A DNA stretch of 64,000 bases from Cricetomys ansorgei (taxonomy: Eukaryota; Chordata; Mammalia; Rodentia; Nesomyidae): contig JAMJFZ010000107.1 in the NCBI GenBank assembly GCA_026225945.1, positions 63,763,501-63,827,500 on the forward strand, written 5' to 3'. The translations under genes and the position numbers were made by a program. A model generated the notes under the pieces. The model had not been told where the DNA came from. It ran no database searches and saw only the letters and a list, made by a program, of their open reading frames with translations. How positions within the stretch are numbered: the stretch's first letter is position 1; each line of letters starts with the position of its first letter. Shown in pieces: positions 1 through 12,648 of the stretch.

Positions 1-3000
1 TAATCTGACTTCTTCTTCTCCTATTTGTATCTCCAGGGGTTGTTTTTAATAGGATGTCTGACACAATCATGTAATCAGAACCGGTTATTGAAATTAAATG
101 GCTAATGGTGTAAGAGACTAGAGTAAAGCACTAAGCGTCTACAATGGCCCAGTAGTTGGAGCTTTATTTTTAGTTGAAACTTTAGTGCATTTTTTTCTGG
201 CCCAAATGGTATGAAGTTAGTATATAATCTATAGTGTAAGAATAAGAAAACCATAATTTTCTAGGTCAAGTTTGGGGTCTAAACCATCTGACTGACAGAT
301 TTTACGCTAAAGTCCCTTTCTGCTACTTGGGCTCAGCGTGATTATTTTTATGATGACTGTTTTCAAAGGTTCAGAAGTTTAGTATCTCAGTGGGAGGATC
401 AATCAGTGACAGTAAGTGGTGGAATATGAATGAAAGAGATTTAAGGAACATATTCGATATAAGCCACAGAACCACTCTGGTTTGGGGAATTTACAGCTAA
501 CTACCTTAGGAAAGTGCAGGCTCTGTGGCATCTGCGGTGCTGGTGCTGAAGAAGAATCCAGTCACATCATCTCAGTCCTCTCCTATATTCTTCAGAGTTT
601 TTTGATTAGATCTATCAGAAGTCAGAAGGCTGGACAGTAAGTACTTTAAGGTTCTGATAGCCACACAGATTCTGTCGCAGCTACTCAACTTTGCAGGGGC
701 AGCACAAAATGTATCAGAAACAATGAGCAAACTCCTATTATGGCTTTGCCCCAACGAAACACTGTCTACATAAGCAGGTAGCAGCTGGATTTAGCTGGTT
801 AGGCTGTTTTGTTTTTGTTTGTCTTTTTGTAAGATTCACTAGCTGAAATGCATGCTCTTTTCCAGGTCCTCTCCTCCATCTTTGTGTAAGGATTTATCAG
901 TAGGATCGAACTTTTGGTGACTGGAATCTTGGCTTTAATCCCCACACATTACATTTTGTTAACTAAATCAAATGCAAACGTGTCCCAAATCTTAGCCACT
1001 ATTCACTGTTTCCCCAACTGCTTCTATGTTTCCCTTCTCTGCAGTCTTGCTTCTGGGGACAAAATGTGTCTGCCCGTGCTATTGAATCTGCCATTATTTG
1101 AATTCTGTGAATCAGGATGACTCAGGGATCCTATGTGTGGTACATTTTAATTCTTGATTTGGACACTTTGCCCTGACCTTCTCTCCGTCTCTCTCCCCCG
1201 ATACAGTTTATGGGGTATAGAGAATAGAAAACAATATCAAAGAGTGTTCAAAATTCAGTGATATTTAAGCCATAAGGGCAGCAGTGTGTACTCCTTCATT
1301 CTCTGAAAAGCCCGTGGTCTGAAAATGGCGGGGGATGTCGGTGCACATGCAGTGGCCCAGCGTTGATACACACCTCAGTTATCCAGTGTGAAATGAAGCC
1401 AATGCTTCCCCTGGTCTGCTTCTGCTACGATGGGGTAGCTTTCTGAATTTGCCTTAGAGGGAGGACAGTGTCTTCTAGAGCAGCAATCATATCAGAGATG
1501 GCATAGAGAGATACAGGACCATGAGAATGCCTGAGGCAGAACGAACAGAACTTGCAAAGTCATTAGCAAGGAAATGTGACTTTTATCCCTAATGAACCTC
1601 TTTCAAGATGCTGATGGTGCCCGAGAAAGATCTCTCTGCCTCTGAAGGCACATGTCATAGCCAAAGGTTCACCTGTGAATCTGTTCTCTCTATGGAAAAG
1701 TGAGTCCTCTCCAGTGACAGAATGACCAGTGAGTCTGGTTATGCCCATGAGGCTGGGAAATGATCATCCCCTGACGCCCACATCAGCCCTTGTATCTTTT
1801 GTAGTACATAGATGCAAAAAACTCACCAAGCCAACACCCAGACCTCTCCACACTGATCTACTTCCTCCATTTCAAAATATTCCCCACTGTCTGCAATCAC
1901 AGATGTAGGAGGAAAACTTGATTTTTAAAAAGACAGTGGTTGTAGTTCCAAAGTATTCTTAAATCTACAGATCTGAACCAACTCTTCTGCATGAGCTGCT
2001 ATTTTTTATGTTTCTGTAGCACTGTTTTTAGATATATGCCCATCTCTCTTGTCAGTACCTGTAATATATTTGAATCCTGTCTGCTCCGGAGCCTGAGCCC
2101 ACTTTGAGCTCCTTGAGATAAAAAACAAATCAAGCTTTGTCTTTCTTCCTATCTTGTGGCTTTGCCCTGCATCCCCACCATGGAGCACATGGACTAGTCT
2201 GAATTTATGAGTTTGTTTACTAATCTTGCTAGGTATTCCAATATTTTGAACCCCTTGTATTCAAGAACTAACATTGGATCCACTATAGTTTCATTGACAG
2301 AATGTAACAGCTGGACTCTGTGTGGTGAGTGGATCTCCTGACCGAATAGACTACCAATAAACATAACGCGATAGTTGGATTCGTCAGCATTTAAGTGTAT
2401 TAGTTAAGAAATCCATTGACTCTTCAGCTACTGAATTTATACCTAATGGAATTAACTGAACATTGGCCTTCTTTAAAAGCTCAGGAGCCAAGAATACCTA
2501 AATGTCTTTAGTATTGTCTTTGAAGCTTCTCTAGCATAGGAAGAAGATGCCAGTCCATCATGTGTGCCTGTGAGATATATATAGATAGATAGATAGATAT
2601 AGATAGATATAGATATATAGATATGCATGTATATCACCATGGCATTCTCTGATAAAGTGAAATGCACTTATGAATCTGGGTAGTTTTCAACAATGATGAA
2701 GTACAAGACAAGTTTCATTTACCCAAGAGTACTCCCCTGGCAAAGGGTTTTCAGTATAGCCCAAGTTTCTTTTTGTCTTCACTACCTAAATTCTAGTTCT
2801 GTCTCTCAATTCTGAATATATCCAAAGCTTAACCGATTCGGTTCCCAGAAGACTCTCAAATGTCTTCTAGGCTCCTCTTTAAGTAGACACAGAAGCACAA
2901 GATTACATTCAAAAGTGATCCAGCCTTAAGCTACATTGTCCTGGGGCCACCCCTAAAACAGATAGCTCCTCCGTATTAGTTCTAGCTGTACTCACAGCCA

Positions 3001-3200
3001 GAAATTGATCTGGAAGCGTGCCCAAGGCCCGAAGGATCTCAAGAGAGTCTCACCAAGCTTGATCACACCCATCAGGTTTGTAAGCTCCTGGGAGAGTGGG
3101 TGTGTTCTTTGCAGAGAGAAACACTGGAAAGACATGTCAGGAGCTATGTCATACTGTCGTCACTGTGACATTACAAGAATTACAACCATGGCTTACCTTG
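1..3200. other. Intergenic, no gene seen
   Basis: I see no defensin exon, splice-framed signal peptide or RNA gene here on either strand. The only clear structure is an (ATAG)n-like microsatellite at about 2573-2630. The open frames present are short (about 60-75 codons) and none looks like a conserved protein. The last 100 bases lead into the Defb14 promoter. Confidence 0.6.
2573..2630. repeat. (ATAG)n / (AT)n microsatellite
   Basis: Imperfect runs of atag and atagat units, about 58 bases long. The minus-strand open frame through it (a run of Ile, Tyr and Ser) is a repeat artefact. Confidence 0.85.
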
Positions 3201-3208
3201 TTATATAG
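3201..3208 (+). promoter_or_regulatory. TATA box of Defb14
   Basis: The sequence ttatatag lies about 55-60 bases before the Defb14 start codon, which fits transcription starting near 3230 with a short 5' UTR. I did not find a convincing NF-kB site close by. Confidence 0.6.
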
Positions 3209-3261
3209 GTGGGCAAGCACACCCTTTGGCCTAGTCTCAGCTTGTTGGGAAGCAGTCAGCT

Positions 3262-4264
3262 ATGAAGCTCCATTATCTGCTATTTGCATTCCTTGTCTTG
3301 TTCTTGGTGCCTGCTCCAGGTAAGTTGGGTTGGGAAATAAGGGGTGGAAAGGGTTGAGAATATGTCATTTACTCAGCCCTTCTCTGTCCTTCTGGGTGAA
3401 CATGAGATCAAGTGGATTTGTTGAATGAAAACCAAACATCACCAGTGTTTTCTTTCAACAACAATCATTAAGAGCCAGGTGGTGGCACACGCCTTTAATC
3501 CCAGCACTCGGGAGGCAGAGGCAGGCGGAGCTCTGTGAGTTCGAGGCCAGCCTGGTCTACAGAGTGAGCTCCAGGACAGCCAGAGTCACAACAGAGAAAC
3601 CCTGTCTGGGGGGAGGGGGGAGCCTTAAAGCTTCCGAGTCTGTCCTGTTCTGCTCTTAAAGTGCTGAAAACGCCGACTCCCCACCCACCCCATCCCTGAA
3701 ATACTGTTAATGAGATATGAGAAAGCTGATGTGAAAATTTTAATTCTGACAGAAGAGAAAGCTCTATCCTGAGACTCAAACCCACAGATATCCACTCCAA
3801 TGCGCGTAGTGACTGGAAGGAGTGAGGGGAGGGGCGGGACACAATGGACTGCTTGAAAAGCAGTTGAGACTGCGATGACTCCAACCCCCATTTCTCATGG
3901 TAGGGCTCAGAGACCAGGCCACTGTGCCTGCACAGCTGAGACACAGCCCAGAGGAACACTGCTTGCTTGCTGCGTAGGCCTCCCTTAACTTTACTCCTGA
4001 TTTTATAGGAAAAGAGAAAAGAAACAAAAGAGTTTGCTGAATACAATGTCTTTCTAACATTCTATTTCTAAATGTCCTTTTTGGGTTTTTTTCCCTCTTG
4101 CAGGGAATGGGTTCATCCCTAAAAGCATCCGAAGACTGTTATGCAGAATAAGAGGAGGCCGGTGTACTGTGATTAGCTGCCTTGAAAGGGAAGAACAAAT
4201 AGGCCGATGTTCTAATAGCGGTCGGAAATGCTGCCGGAAGACGAGGAAGTATTCAGGACCCTGA
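3262..4264 (+). CDS. Defb14: Beta-defensin 14 (ortholog of human DEFB103)
   Basis: Two coding exons, 3262-3319 and 4104-4264, with a 784-base intron (donor GTAAGT, acceptor CTCTTGCAG, phase 1), encode 72 residues. Residues 1-20 are a hydrophobic signal peptide beginning [10 protein letters not shown]. The mature part has six cysteines at 33, 40, 45, 55, 62 and 63, the classical C-x6-C-x4-C-x9-C-x6-CC beta-defensin spacing. The blocks [23 protein letters not shown] are the hallmark of the human beta-defensin 3 / rodent Defb14 family. The mature peptide has 14 Lys/Arg against 3 Glu (about +11). The family is a secreted, salt-tolerant epithelial antimicrobial peptide that also engages chemokine and melanocortin receptors; that is family knowledge. 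Oddity: it ends in TRKYSGP after the CC-RK, longer than the Lys-rich end I recall in mouse. A TATA box and AATAAA frame it. Identity is very secure. Confidence 0.94.
3474..3608 (+). mobile_element. B1 SINE in Defb14 intron
   Basis: Typical B1 text: gccaggtggtggcacacgcc, ttaatcccagcac, gaggcagaggcaggcggag, then gttcgaggccagcctggtct and a gagaaaccctgtct tail. It accounts for the antisense open frames in the Defb14 intron. Confidence 0.95.
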
Positions 4265-4316
4265 TTCATGATGAGAATGTCACCATGTAGAGAGATTCCT
4301 CTTGGAAGTGTATAAA

Positions 4317-4322
4317 AATAAA
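4317..4322 (+). terminator. Polyadenylation signal of Defb14
   Basis: AATAAA 53 bases after the Defb14 stop codon, giving a short 3' UTR typical of defensins. Confidence 0.8.
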
Positions 4323-4539
4323 ATGAAATTTTATAATTTTTTTTAAAAAGCTAGTAGCTTAATCTCTGTACACTCTTGTCACCGCGGTCCTTGTTAACAA
4401 ACAGGCAACGAAGAAAGTCATTAGACTCAGTTTGAGTTGAATGAAGCAACATCTCCAGAGTGGTCTACAGAGTATACCTAAGCTTACTTTCCAAGGACCA
4501 AGGGACTAGGTGTGTGTGTGTGTGTGCGCACGACATATG

Positions 4540-4629
4540 TTTGAACATGTGTGTATGTGTATTCTATCAAAATAGAATATTTGATAGAAAATTCTATTTT
4601 GATAGAATACACATACACACATGTTCAAA
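4540..4629. repeat. Long near-perfect inverted repeat (hairpin)
   Basis: Bases 4540-4578 are the exact reverse complement of 4591-4629 (39 bases each arm), separated by a 12-base loop (4579-4590). With one mismatch the arms extend about 5 bases further. A third partial copy (agaatacacatacacaca) follows near 4652. It sits 220 bases past the Defb14 poly(A) signal. Confidence 0.9.
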
Positions 4630-5556
4630 TATATGTATAGTACATATATAGTAGAATACACATACACACAGACATTTTATATTTTGTACATAGTATACTC
4701 CATTGGCAGTGGAGTCATTATCTTTAAAAACACACTATTGGGTCTTACTGTAGATATTTTGAGCTTTCTAGCCTTCTCCTCCAGGGTTGTGTTTCCCTAA
4801 ATCTAAAAATGTTAGTGCACCCCAGAGGTCAACCTTAAACCCTTCTGAAAACTTTGTCCAGAGAAAAGGGAACCCCATCCTTCCTAGTGTTCTCCCTGTT
4901 TTTCCCCACCTCAAGCCTTTGCCCTGCTGCTTCCCTCCTGGTGCACCCACTCATTTCTCAACTCCAGTGCACCCCTCGGGGCCTGTCCTGCTGCCTCTTC
5001 TTCTGCAATGGGAGTCCTGCTTCCTTTGATGTGCCACAAGTTCTGCCTTGACTCCTCCCCCTACTACTCTGCTTGTTTGTCGATCTGTGAACATTCACAC
5101 ACTGCTACTCTCCACATCTGGCTGCACAATTCTTAATTCTTAAGAGCAGGGCCCTCGTCTTCATTTTTGCACTGTTTCGTACCCTGACTGTGGAACTGGT
5201 TAATAATTGTCTGAGTTGAAGGACATTCATACGGCTTAAAGGTGCTTTCATCTTATTTGGTGTTCTCTAGATATTGATACGGGGCAATCCCAGCACACAG
5301 AACTGATGGTCCTACCTGACAACAGCACCCAGTTAGAGGGGTACACAGATAGGATAACCAGCTCTCAGCAAGGGGGGAAGAACCACTCTGCCTCACAAAG
5401 TTTATGGAACTCATCTTCCACCAAAAGAGACCGTTTCCAGATACTAAATAGCAATCAGTGCAGACCGATTATGAGAGAAAGAAAGAATAGATAGGAGCTT
5501 CATGAATACAACTGTACTGCAATACACAACAGTTCCTGCAGGGGCATTTTCTAAGC

Positions 5557-5789
5557 CAGTGGTTCTCAACCTTCCTAATGCCATGACCCTTGAATACAGT
5601 TCCTTTTATTGTTTTGTAGTTTTGTTGACCCCCAAACCATAAGATTATTTTCATTTCTACTTCATAACTGCAATTCTGCTCCTGCTATGAATCACAATGT
5701 AATATCTGACATGCAGATGGTTTTTGGTGACCTCTATGAAAGGGTCATTTGATCCCCAAAGGGGGTCACCCAGAGGTTGAGAACCCTTG
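5557..5789 (+). mobile_element. URR1-type hAT DNA transposon
   Basis: Starts with agtggttctcaaccttccta and ends with ggttgagaaccc, forming terminal inverted repeats. The body (atgaccctt, cttcataactg, atctgacatgcagatgg, gacccc) is the non-autonomous rodent URR1 element of the hAT-Charlie group. Confidence 0.85.
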
Positions 5790-6574
5790 TTCGAAGCCAA
5801 GGCACAGGGAGGCAAGGCAGATTCACAAGACCAGCCAGCAATGCTGCAGCTTGAAGTCATTGTGACCACAATTCAAACAGTATAATATACCCCCAGTTCC
5901 CTCTATAGCTGAGCAAAGGGCCGGGTCTCAAATGGAGACAGTGCTTAAGAGTTGCACTGGAGGGGTACAGGGGACCTCAGTTCTGGGGCTAGTGATGGCA
6001 CAAGGATGCTTGCAACAAAACATCACGTGTCTAGAGGAAAACAAGAACACCAGAAAGGAACCACGTGGATGTTTCAGGATAACACAGGGTTGGAAACACA
6101 TTCCCACCAGCAAAGTAGAGACTATTCCACCTTCAAAAAGTAGCACGGTGCCTTCTTTGCAAAGATTTCCGCAGCTCACCAAGACAAGTTTTCAGAACAA
6201 TTTTTGAAAGGATCATCTGAGAAAACCCTAAATCTGACCCAGAATGCAGCCCAACTTAAAGCTTTCCTTTAAAAGAGCTGTTCAAATCCATCACTCAACA
6301 ATTTAAGTCTCCAGTGTGCTGGATCCCATAGAAAGTACCAGACAGGCAGAGAAGCAGATGGATACAGTCCACTGCCTGAAGAAAGGGCATGCAGTCAGAT
6401 GGACCCACTGAGGCTAAGGGTACTAGAAGTAGCCAGTGTAAAAGAGTCATTGTAAGCATGCCCAAGGCCCAGGGTAAAACTGTTCATGGGGACAGAGATG
6501 AAGCATATGAAGGATCAAGTAGAACTTCCAGAGATGAATAATAAGTACCTGAATAAAAATATGCCGAATTTCAG

Positions 6575-6790
6575 CTGGAGATGTAGGTCCATTGGTAGTG
6601 TTTATCCAGAACGGATGCAGCCCTGGGTTTGATCCCCAGCAAGATGCATGAAACTAGGCATATTGGCTCATGCTTGTAATCCTAGCTCGTGGGCGGGGTC
6701 GAGGGCAGAAGGATCTGAAGTTGACGCTTATCCTTGGCTCTGTAGCAAGCTGAATCAAGCAAGGTTTCTGAGCTGTCTCAGGTTTTTACA
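6575..6790 (+). mobile_element. B4/ID-like SINE
   Basis: A tRNA-like head (ctggagatgtaggtccattg, gtttgatccccagca) is followed by a B1-like part (ttggctcatgcttgtaatcc). This head-to-body order fits the B4 family, which joins ID and B1. It is diverged. Confidence 0.6.
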
Positions 6791-6835
6791 TGCTTCAAGC
6801 AAGCAGGGAAGTGATAAAGCTTGAACATCTCAAGG

Positions 6836-7064
6836 CAGTGGTTCTCAATCTTCCTAATGCTGTGACCCTTTAATACGGTTCCTCATGTCAGGTGACCCGC
6901 CCTCCCCGACCATAGTTATTTTTGTTCCTACTTCATGACTGTAATTTTGCTAGCGTTATGGATTACAATGTAAATATCTGATATGCAGATGGTCTTAGGC
7001 AACCCTTGTCAAAAGGGTCGCTCAACCACCAAAGAGGTCATGACCCACAGGTTTGGAACCTCTG
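6836..7064 (+). mobile_element. URR1-type hAT DNA transposon, second copy
   Basis: Same element and orientation as the copy at 5557-5789, about 1 kb away, with more degenerate ends (cagtggttctcaatcttcct to aggtttggaacctctg). Confidence 0.85.
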
Positions 7065-7869
7065 TCTTAAGGAGTCACGCACAAATGCTCACCACAAGGT
7101 GGCAGTAGCCTGCAATCTGATTTCTGGCAAGTTCTTCCCTGCTCTGGCCATCCTCACAGGGGGCTGGAGGGGTCGAAGGCAGTGCCGGGAAAGGCTGGTG
7201 TACAATACCCATCTGGTTTTGTGCTGTAGAAAAATGAAGCGGTAAAGTTGTCAGGACACACTGGTTATTGGATAGGGGGTTGGCGGAGAAGACCGGCTGT
7301 TTTTGTTTTCAAATGATACCCCTGTCACTTAGTAGGGGGGGGGGGGGAACCTTGGGTGTCTCTTAACTGTCTCAGATCCTGGGGTTGTAAAACTGAGTCA
7401 TCCTTCCCTGGCAGGTTTGTGAAGGAGGATCAAATGACATGACTCATATTCAAATGACCAAACAGAGACTGTCAAACATTTACAAAGCTCAGTGCTGAAT
7501 GAAGAAAGGAAGTTATGTTGAGAACAAGAAGATAGAAAGCTGTCTTCTTTGACAACACTTTATAATTTGCAACATGTAGTAAGAGTAAGAGCTCTGGCAA
7601 GTAACAGCACAGGCTTATAATGGCAAAAGGATATTATAAGTGCTATAAATTGGGAAAACAATAATCTATCACTGAAATATGTTAATTGATTATGTAATTT
7701 TTCTGGCAAATATTTTTACAGATTTATTTCTTAGATCATTTAGAAATACTTTGAGCATCTCAGTTGCTGTTCTTTGTTTAGGAATCAGGGATGTGCTGTG
7801 TGGGAGTAAACGGTGTTTTGCAGGCTATGCAAATATTGGGATAAGTTAATAAGAAATAAAGATATTTCA

Positions 7870-8420
7870 ACGTCTAGAGATGTTGATTTTTCTTTTCCTA
7901 ATTATAAATCTTCTTGCTAATTTTATGTGTAAGTACTCTTTTTACATCATCTCCATTTTTTCCTCTCTCTGTCTAACCGTTCCTGTGTCCCCTCCTCAAA
8001 TTCATGACCCCTTCTTTAATTTTTATTGTTACATAAATAGTCTGCTGAGCTCATTTAATTCCTTGTGTATACGTGTTTAGAGCAAACCACTTGGAACTGG
8101 ATAACCTATGAGGAGCCTCATCCTGGGAGAGGACTGAATCTCCCTCTCTCAGCAGCCGTTGTCTGTACTCTTCACCTAGGGGCGGGGTGGACTTGTGAGT
8201 TTTCCCCATCCATGTTGAAACGCCAATTGGTATCGTCACTGTGCCGGTCTTGTTTAGGCCATCATACCTCTAAAATTTCCTGGGTGCAGCTTCCCTGCTC
8301 TATATAGAAGACACAATGCTGCAGCCAATGTCCTGGTCCTCGAGCTCTAGCGATCTTATCACATCTTCGGTGGTGTTTCCTGAGTCTTAGGTGTAGGAGT
8401 TGTATTGCAGAGGTATCAAC
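7870..8420 (-). mobile_element. L1 (Lx-type) 3' UTR fragment
   Basis: The plus strand reads ggataacctatgaggagcct, ctctcagcagccgttgtctg, gtcttgtttaggccatcata and gagtcttaggtgtaggagtt, the antisense of a rodent L1 3' UTR. Open frames here are artefacts. Confidence 0.7.
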
Positions 8421-8554
8421 TTGGTGTGCAAAAGTGGCACATATGTCATTCTTACAAATGTGATTCTTACAAAGATCCTAATATTTAATTATTTAAGTGT
8501 CTCAGTTTCCTGTAGATCTGAATTTAATTTTACCTATCTTAAAGCTTATTTGCT

Positions 8555-8722
8555 TTTATTTTATGCCTATGTGTTTTGCCCACATGTCTGTCTGTGTACC
8601 GTGTGCCCACGAAGAGTCATGGATGGTTGTAAGTCATCATATTGGTGCTCGGAACCAAACCTGGGTCCTCTGTAAGAGTAATAAGGACCCTTATGCACGG
8701 AGCCATCTCTTCAGCTCCTGAA
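8555..8722 (-). mobile_element. B3/B2-type SINE
   Basis: The plus strand ends in the characteristic antisense text acctgggtcctctg ... gagccatctcttcagctcc, with a cctatgtgttttgcccacat tail. Confidence 0.75.
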
Positions 8723-10082
8723 TTTAGTTTTGAGTGGAAGTGAGGTTATAAAGCTTTTGCTCATGTTTTGTGTAGGTCAGGTGGTGGACCCAGCTCCGTG
8801 TTTCACAGTTTCTTTCATACTGCTACTGCTGCATTGATTGCTACATCTTCACTATGAAGGGAAGGGGAAAGTTAAGATCATCGTTCTTGTCAACAGTTGA
8901 CTTATCTGAGGCTCCATATGAAAACAACATTCTTCTCTGGCGGACCTGACTCTTCATACATTTAATCCCCATTTCTGAGACTGAAGTTTCTAAGCTCCGG
9001 TAAGAGTTCTAAGAGCTCTGGTGTTGTTGTTGTTGTCATTTGCCTTTCTACGTGGCTATATCTAGTTTGAGATCACTCCTTGATTGTTGCTGGGACCCCT
9101 AGAGTTCCAGCCCAGACCTTGGGTCACAGTTAACATTTGTGCACCTATTGCTGGATATTCCCATTGATGGATAAATGCACTTTCCAGTGTTGGCCCACAT
9201 GGAGTCTGTCTTGTCTCCCCAGGGCTCTGGTCCAAGCCACCATCACTATCATGAGTCTGGACCCTAAGGTACCCAGGCTGCTTCCCAGATGCTCACGATG
9301 GCCAGGTCAACTTTGCCCTCCGGGCCTAAGCCTGTGTGCTCTGCTTTAGAAATATCCAGTCTTCGAAGTGTATGCCCCGTTGTCTCATTGACTTCACTTA
9401 CAAAATGCCAAGTCCAGAGAAAAGAAAAACATTAAGATAATGGCAAGACAGTGTTACACCAAGCACCAGTCTCCTCTTGTGCTGAGGGCTGGCCCTGTTT
9501 GACACCCCACAGCATTCAAGCCCTGAATCCCAACCCCTACTCCATCCAGGAGAAAAGGGAAGGTGAAAAACTACTTTCTAAAAGAAACACTGAAACCATC
9601 CTGCTGAGAAATCTTACTTTCCAGAAATTACATCTGTGAAATACTCTGCTTTTTGAAAGCCTATCAGTAGGCTTTCTCTTTGCCTAGAAGACTGAGGCAC
9701 TTCCTATGGAGATACAGACTCTACTTACTTTCTCCTGGTGTAGGTGAGAGATGGGGGGTACAGTCTTTATCTCCCCTTAAAAGAGCAGGACTGAGTCTAC
9801 TCCCCTTAAGCCCCCAGCTTTGTGAGTTAGCATTATACCCACAGCATGAAGCTCATACAAAACTAAACCTCTTTAACTTTACAACTGAACTCATTCCAAA
9901 AACTAAGCAATCTCATCGCTGGGATTTGGTAAGGGGTCCTTATTTGTGATGGCATGTGGTTTCTCAGGCTGAGGCAGAATAGTCACTCTGCCTTTGAGGG
10001 AAAATATTTCTTTCTGGAGGTTCCTTCCAAATAAGCTTTGCCAGTAGGATGAATACAGCCACAAGAACGTTGTCCCCCACTC

Positions 10083-10086
<4 letters not shown>

Positions 10087-10127
<41 letters not shown>
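10087..10127. repeat. (TG)n microsatellite
   Basis: About 20 uninterrupted TG units. The open frame with a Cys-Val run is the repeat translated. Confidence 0.95.
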
Positions 10128-10129
<2 letters not shown>

Positions 10130-10849
10130 CAGATCAACTTTACTTCATTTTTAGCAAAGCCTCACTCATTCACTGGGTTCAAAATAGCATCCAGGAAAGT
10201 GCTGCACGATGCTCCCTGGGATTGCAACAGGACTTTATGGGAAATTCACACTTGTCTGGGTGGATCTTTGAATGACAGCACAGTGTTTGAAAAGTCATTG
10301 GAAGCACATGAGTCACCAAGAAAGGGTGAACTGCAGTTAATGATAAGCACGCTAATGTAGGAACTACTAACTTCATTCAATCTCTAATCCCAATAAACCC
10401 TCTCCCTCCATTATAAGAATTCCTTAAGATTGCTTGCTTAAAAGCAAAACAGAACAAAAGTCTACACACACACACACACAATAGTCACACTAACCTAATA
10501 ATCAAAGGGGTGTGTTTAGATTGAAAATGATCCAGGAAAAAAAAATGCCAATAATTATTGAGATCCTATTTGTAAAAATGGGAATTATATGACTGTTGAC
10601 CAGATTCTAAACTATATTAAGTAGTACTACTTCATGTATATAAATACGACTGTGATGTGCGAGGGAATTTTCCCTAAAGACACATGTACTGGAATAATCA
10701 GGGCAAAGTTTAGTGAATTTCTGTGGTTCAAGATTAAAAAAAAAAAAAAAACAACCATCAAAAACTTTCTATGATACTAGGGGGTGAACCCTGAGCTCCC
10801 TGTGTGTTAGGCAAGTGCTCTTCAGCAGAAGTTCCTCTTCCACAACTCC

Positions 10850-11010
10850 TTTTTCTCCACTCCAGTTTGAGACAGTTTCTCTGACTTGCTTAGGCTGACC
10901 TTAAAAGTCTTTATGTAACTCAAATGGGCTTTGAACTTCTGCCCCCTCCCCTACCTCAGCCTACTGGGTATGTGGGATTACAGGGATTACAGGATTACAG
11001 GATTATACTG
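10850..11010 (-). mobile_element. Old B1-like SINE, antisense
   Basis: The plus strand has gagacagtttctctgacttg, gctttgaacttctg and cagcctactggg ... gggattacaggg, in B1 antisense order. It is strongly diverged. Confidence 0.5.
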
Positions 11011-12624
11011 CCATATCTGACTTGGCTGAGATCCTAAATGTCCTCAAAAAGCCATGTGCTAAAGTCTCAGTGACCCTGAGGCTTCTCTGGGATACAGTGG
11101 GCCCTTCTGCAAGTGAGCCTGCTAGAAGGGAGCTGGGTCTCCGGACACACACCCAGCAATGGATGCTGCAATTCCAAATGAGTCCATTGTGCTTCCCGGT
11201 TGTCAGGAGATGAGTGATTTAACCTCGTGGATACTCTTTGCCATGATGTTCTGCCTTGTGATGGACCACGGAACAGTGGAACTGACTGTGGACTGAATCT
11301 CTGAACTCCGAGTCAAAATAACCTTTCTTTCCCCAAAGTTGATTTCTCAAAACTATTTTGGCCCATGAAATAAGGCAAATAGAGACATGAGTCTATTAAT
11401 TAAGGCTGAGCATTATAGTCATTAATCTCTTCACATTTAGCTTTTGTATGTGCTGCCTTTGCCTAGAAGAAATACTCTCAGTGTTGGGGATAAGGAGACT
11501 GCTTCTCAGTGCAAGCCAAAACACACAGGGAAACAAAGTCCGCAAGGAGGGATGTGATGTCACATGGCTATCCTCCAGCCCCAGACAGGAATTTGTTTAT
11601 ACTATGCAACAGCACCCTAACCCAGCCCTGCCTTCCCTGATCCACCAGAAACTAACTTCCTCTTTGGACCAAATCGTAATTACAGCTAAATCACCAGCTA
11701 CTTTTAAGAATGCCTCTAACTACAGAGTAGGTTAATAATTACCAGAGAAAATCAGGGTGAGGGGGATGAAGAGAAGTTAACATGTTTATTTTTTAAAAAG
11801 AAGAAGAAAACAAAGAATTAAGTCCTGTGTAGTTGTACTCCTACTGTGGCAGCTCACTAAGGAAGACATGAGGCATATTCATACATACAAACCCTGTCAG
11901 ACCTCAGCAGAGGGAACCTCTGTCATGGCCAGAGCCATACCAGACAGTGGAACCCCACATATCCATGCTCAGGAGTTTTTATTGACACAGATCTTCTCAG
12001 GTGTTCTACTGACAGCAGGTGCAGATCATGAGCAATCAAGCATTCCTCACATAAATCCAACACCTGCAGACAGTTCAACATGCCAAGGCCTAGGCAGCCC
12101 TTTTCCTAATGGTGCACAAAGCAATTATTTTATACATAACTAAAAATAAACGTCCACCAGTCCTGATCTCCACTGTGTCTCTTGTATAGCAGTAACACTG
12201 AAGCTAATGAGCTACTGCTTGTTTCAAAATAGCTACAAAGGGGACTGGGGCTATTCTTAGTATAGCAAAATTATACAATTTGAAGAGATGAAGGAATATG
12301 CTAATTATCCTGATTTGATCATTGTATACTGATTTCTTATATTGAAATAGTACACAGTACTCAATAAGTATGCATACTTACCAAGTATGATTTAAAAAAA
12401 TCTCTAATGTATAACAATTTTAAAAATCTCTACCCAGCCCAATACCATAGGTTTTCACTAAATTCTTCATTCTCCAGCCAAATCTCTGCTGGGACCTCCA
12501 TCACAGCCTCTGTCAAAACTAACCCTAAATTACAGATTTCTGCCTATGTGGTTGTTTGTTTAAACTTCTTATAGACAGAAAGAGGAAGAAATCATGATTA
12601 ATGTAATGTAACTCCATTTCCCTT

Positions 12625-12648
12625 AAAAAAAAAAAAAAAAAAAAAAAA
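12625..12648. repeat. Poly(A) tract
   Basis: A run of about 24 A following ccctt. No convincing element is attached. Confidence 0.9.

Noticed and set aside
3495..4046. 183-codon minus-strand frame opposite Defb14
   Set aside because: It runs through the complement of a B1 SINE and the Defb14 intron; no conserved domain is visible.
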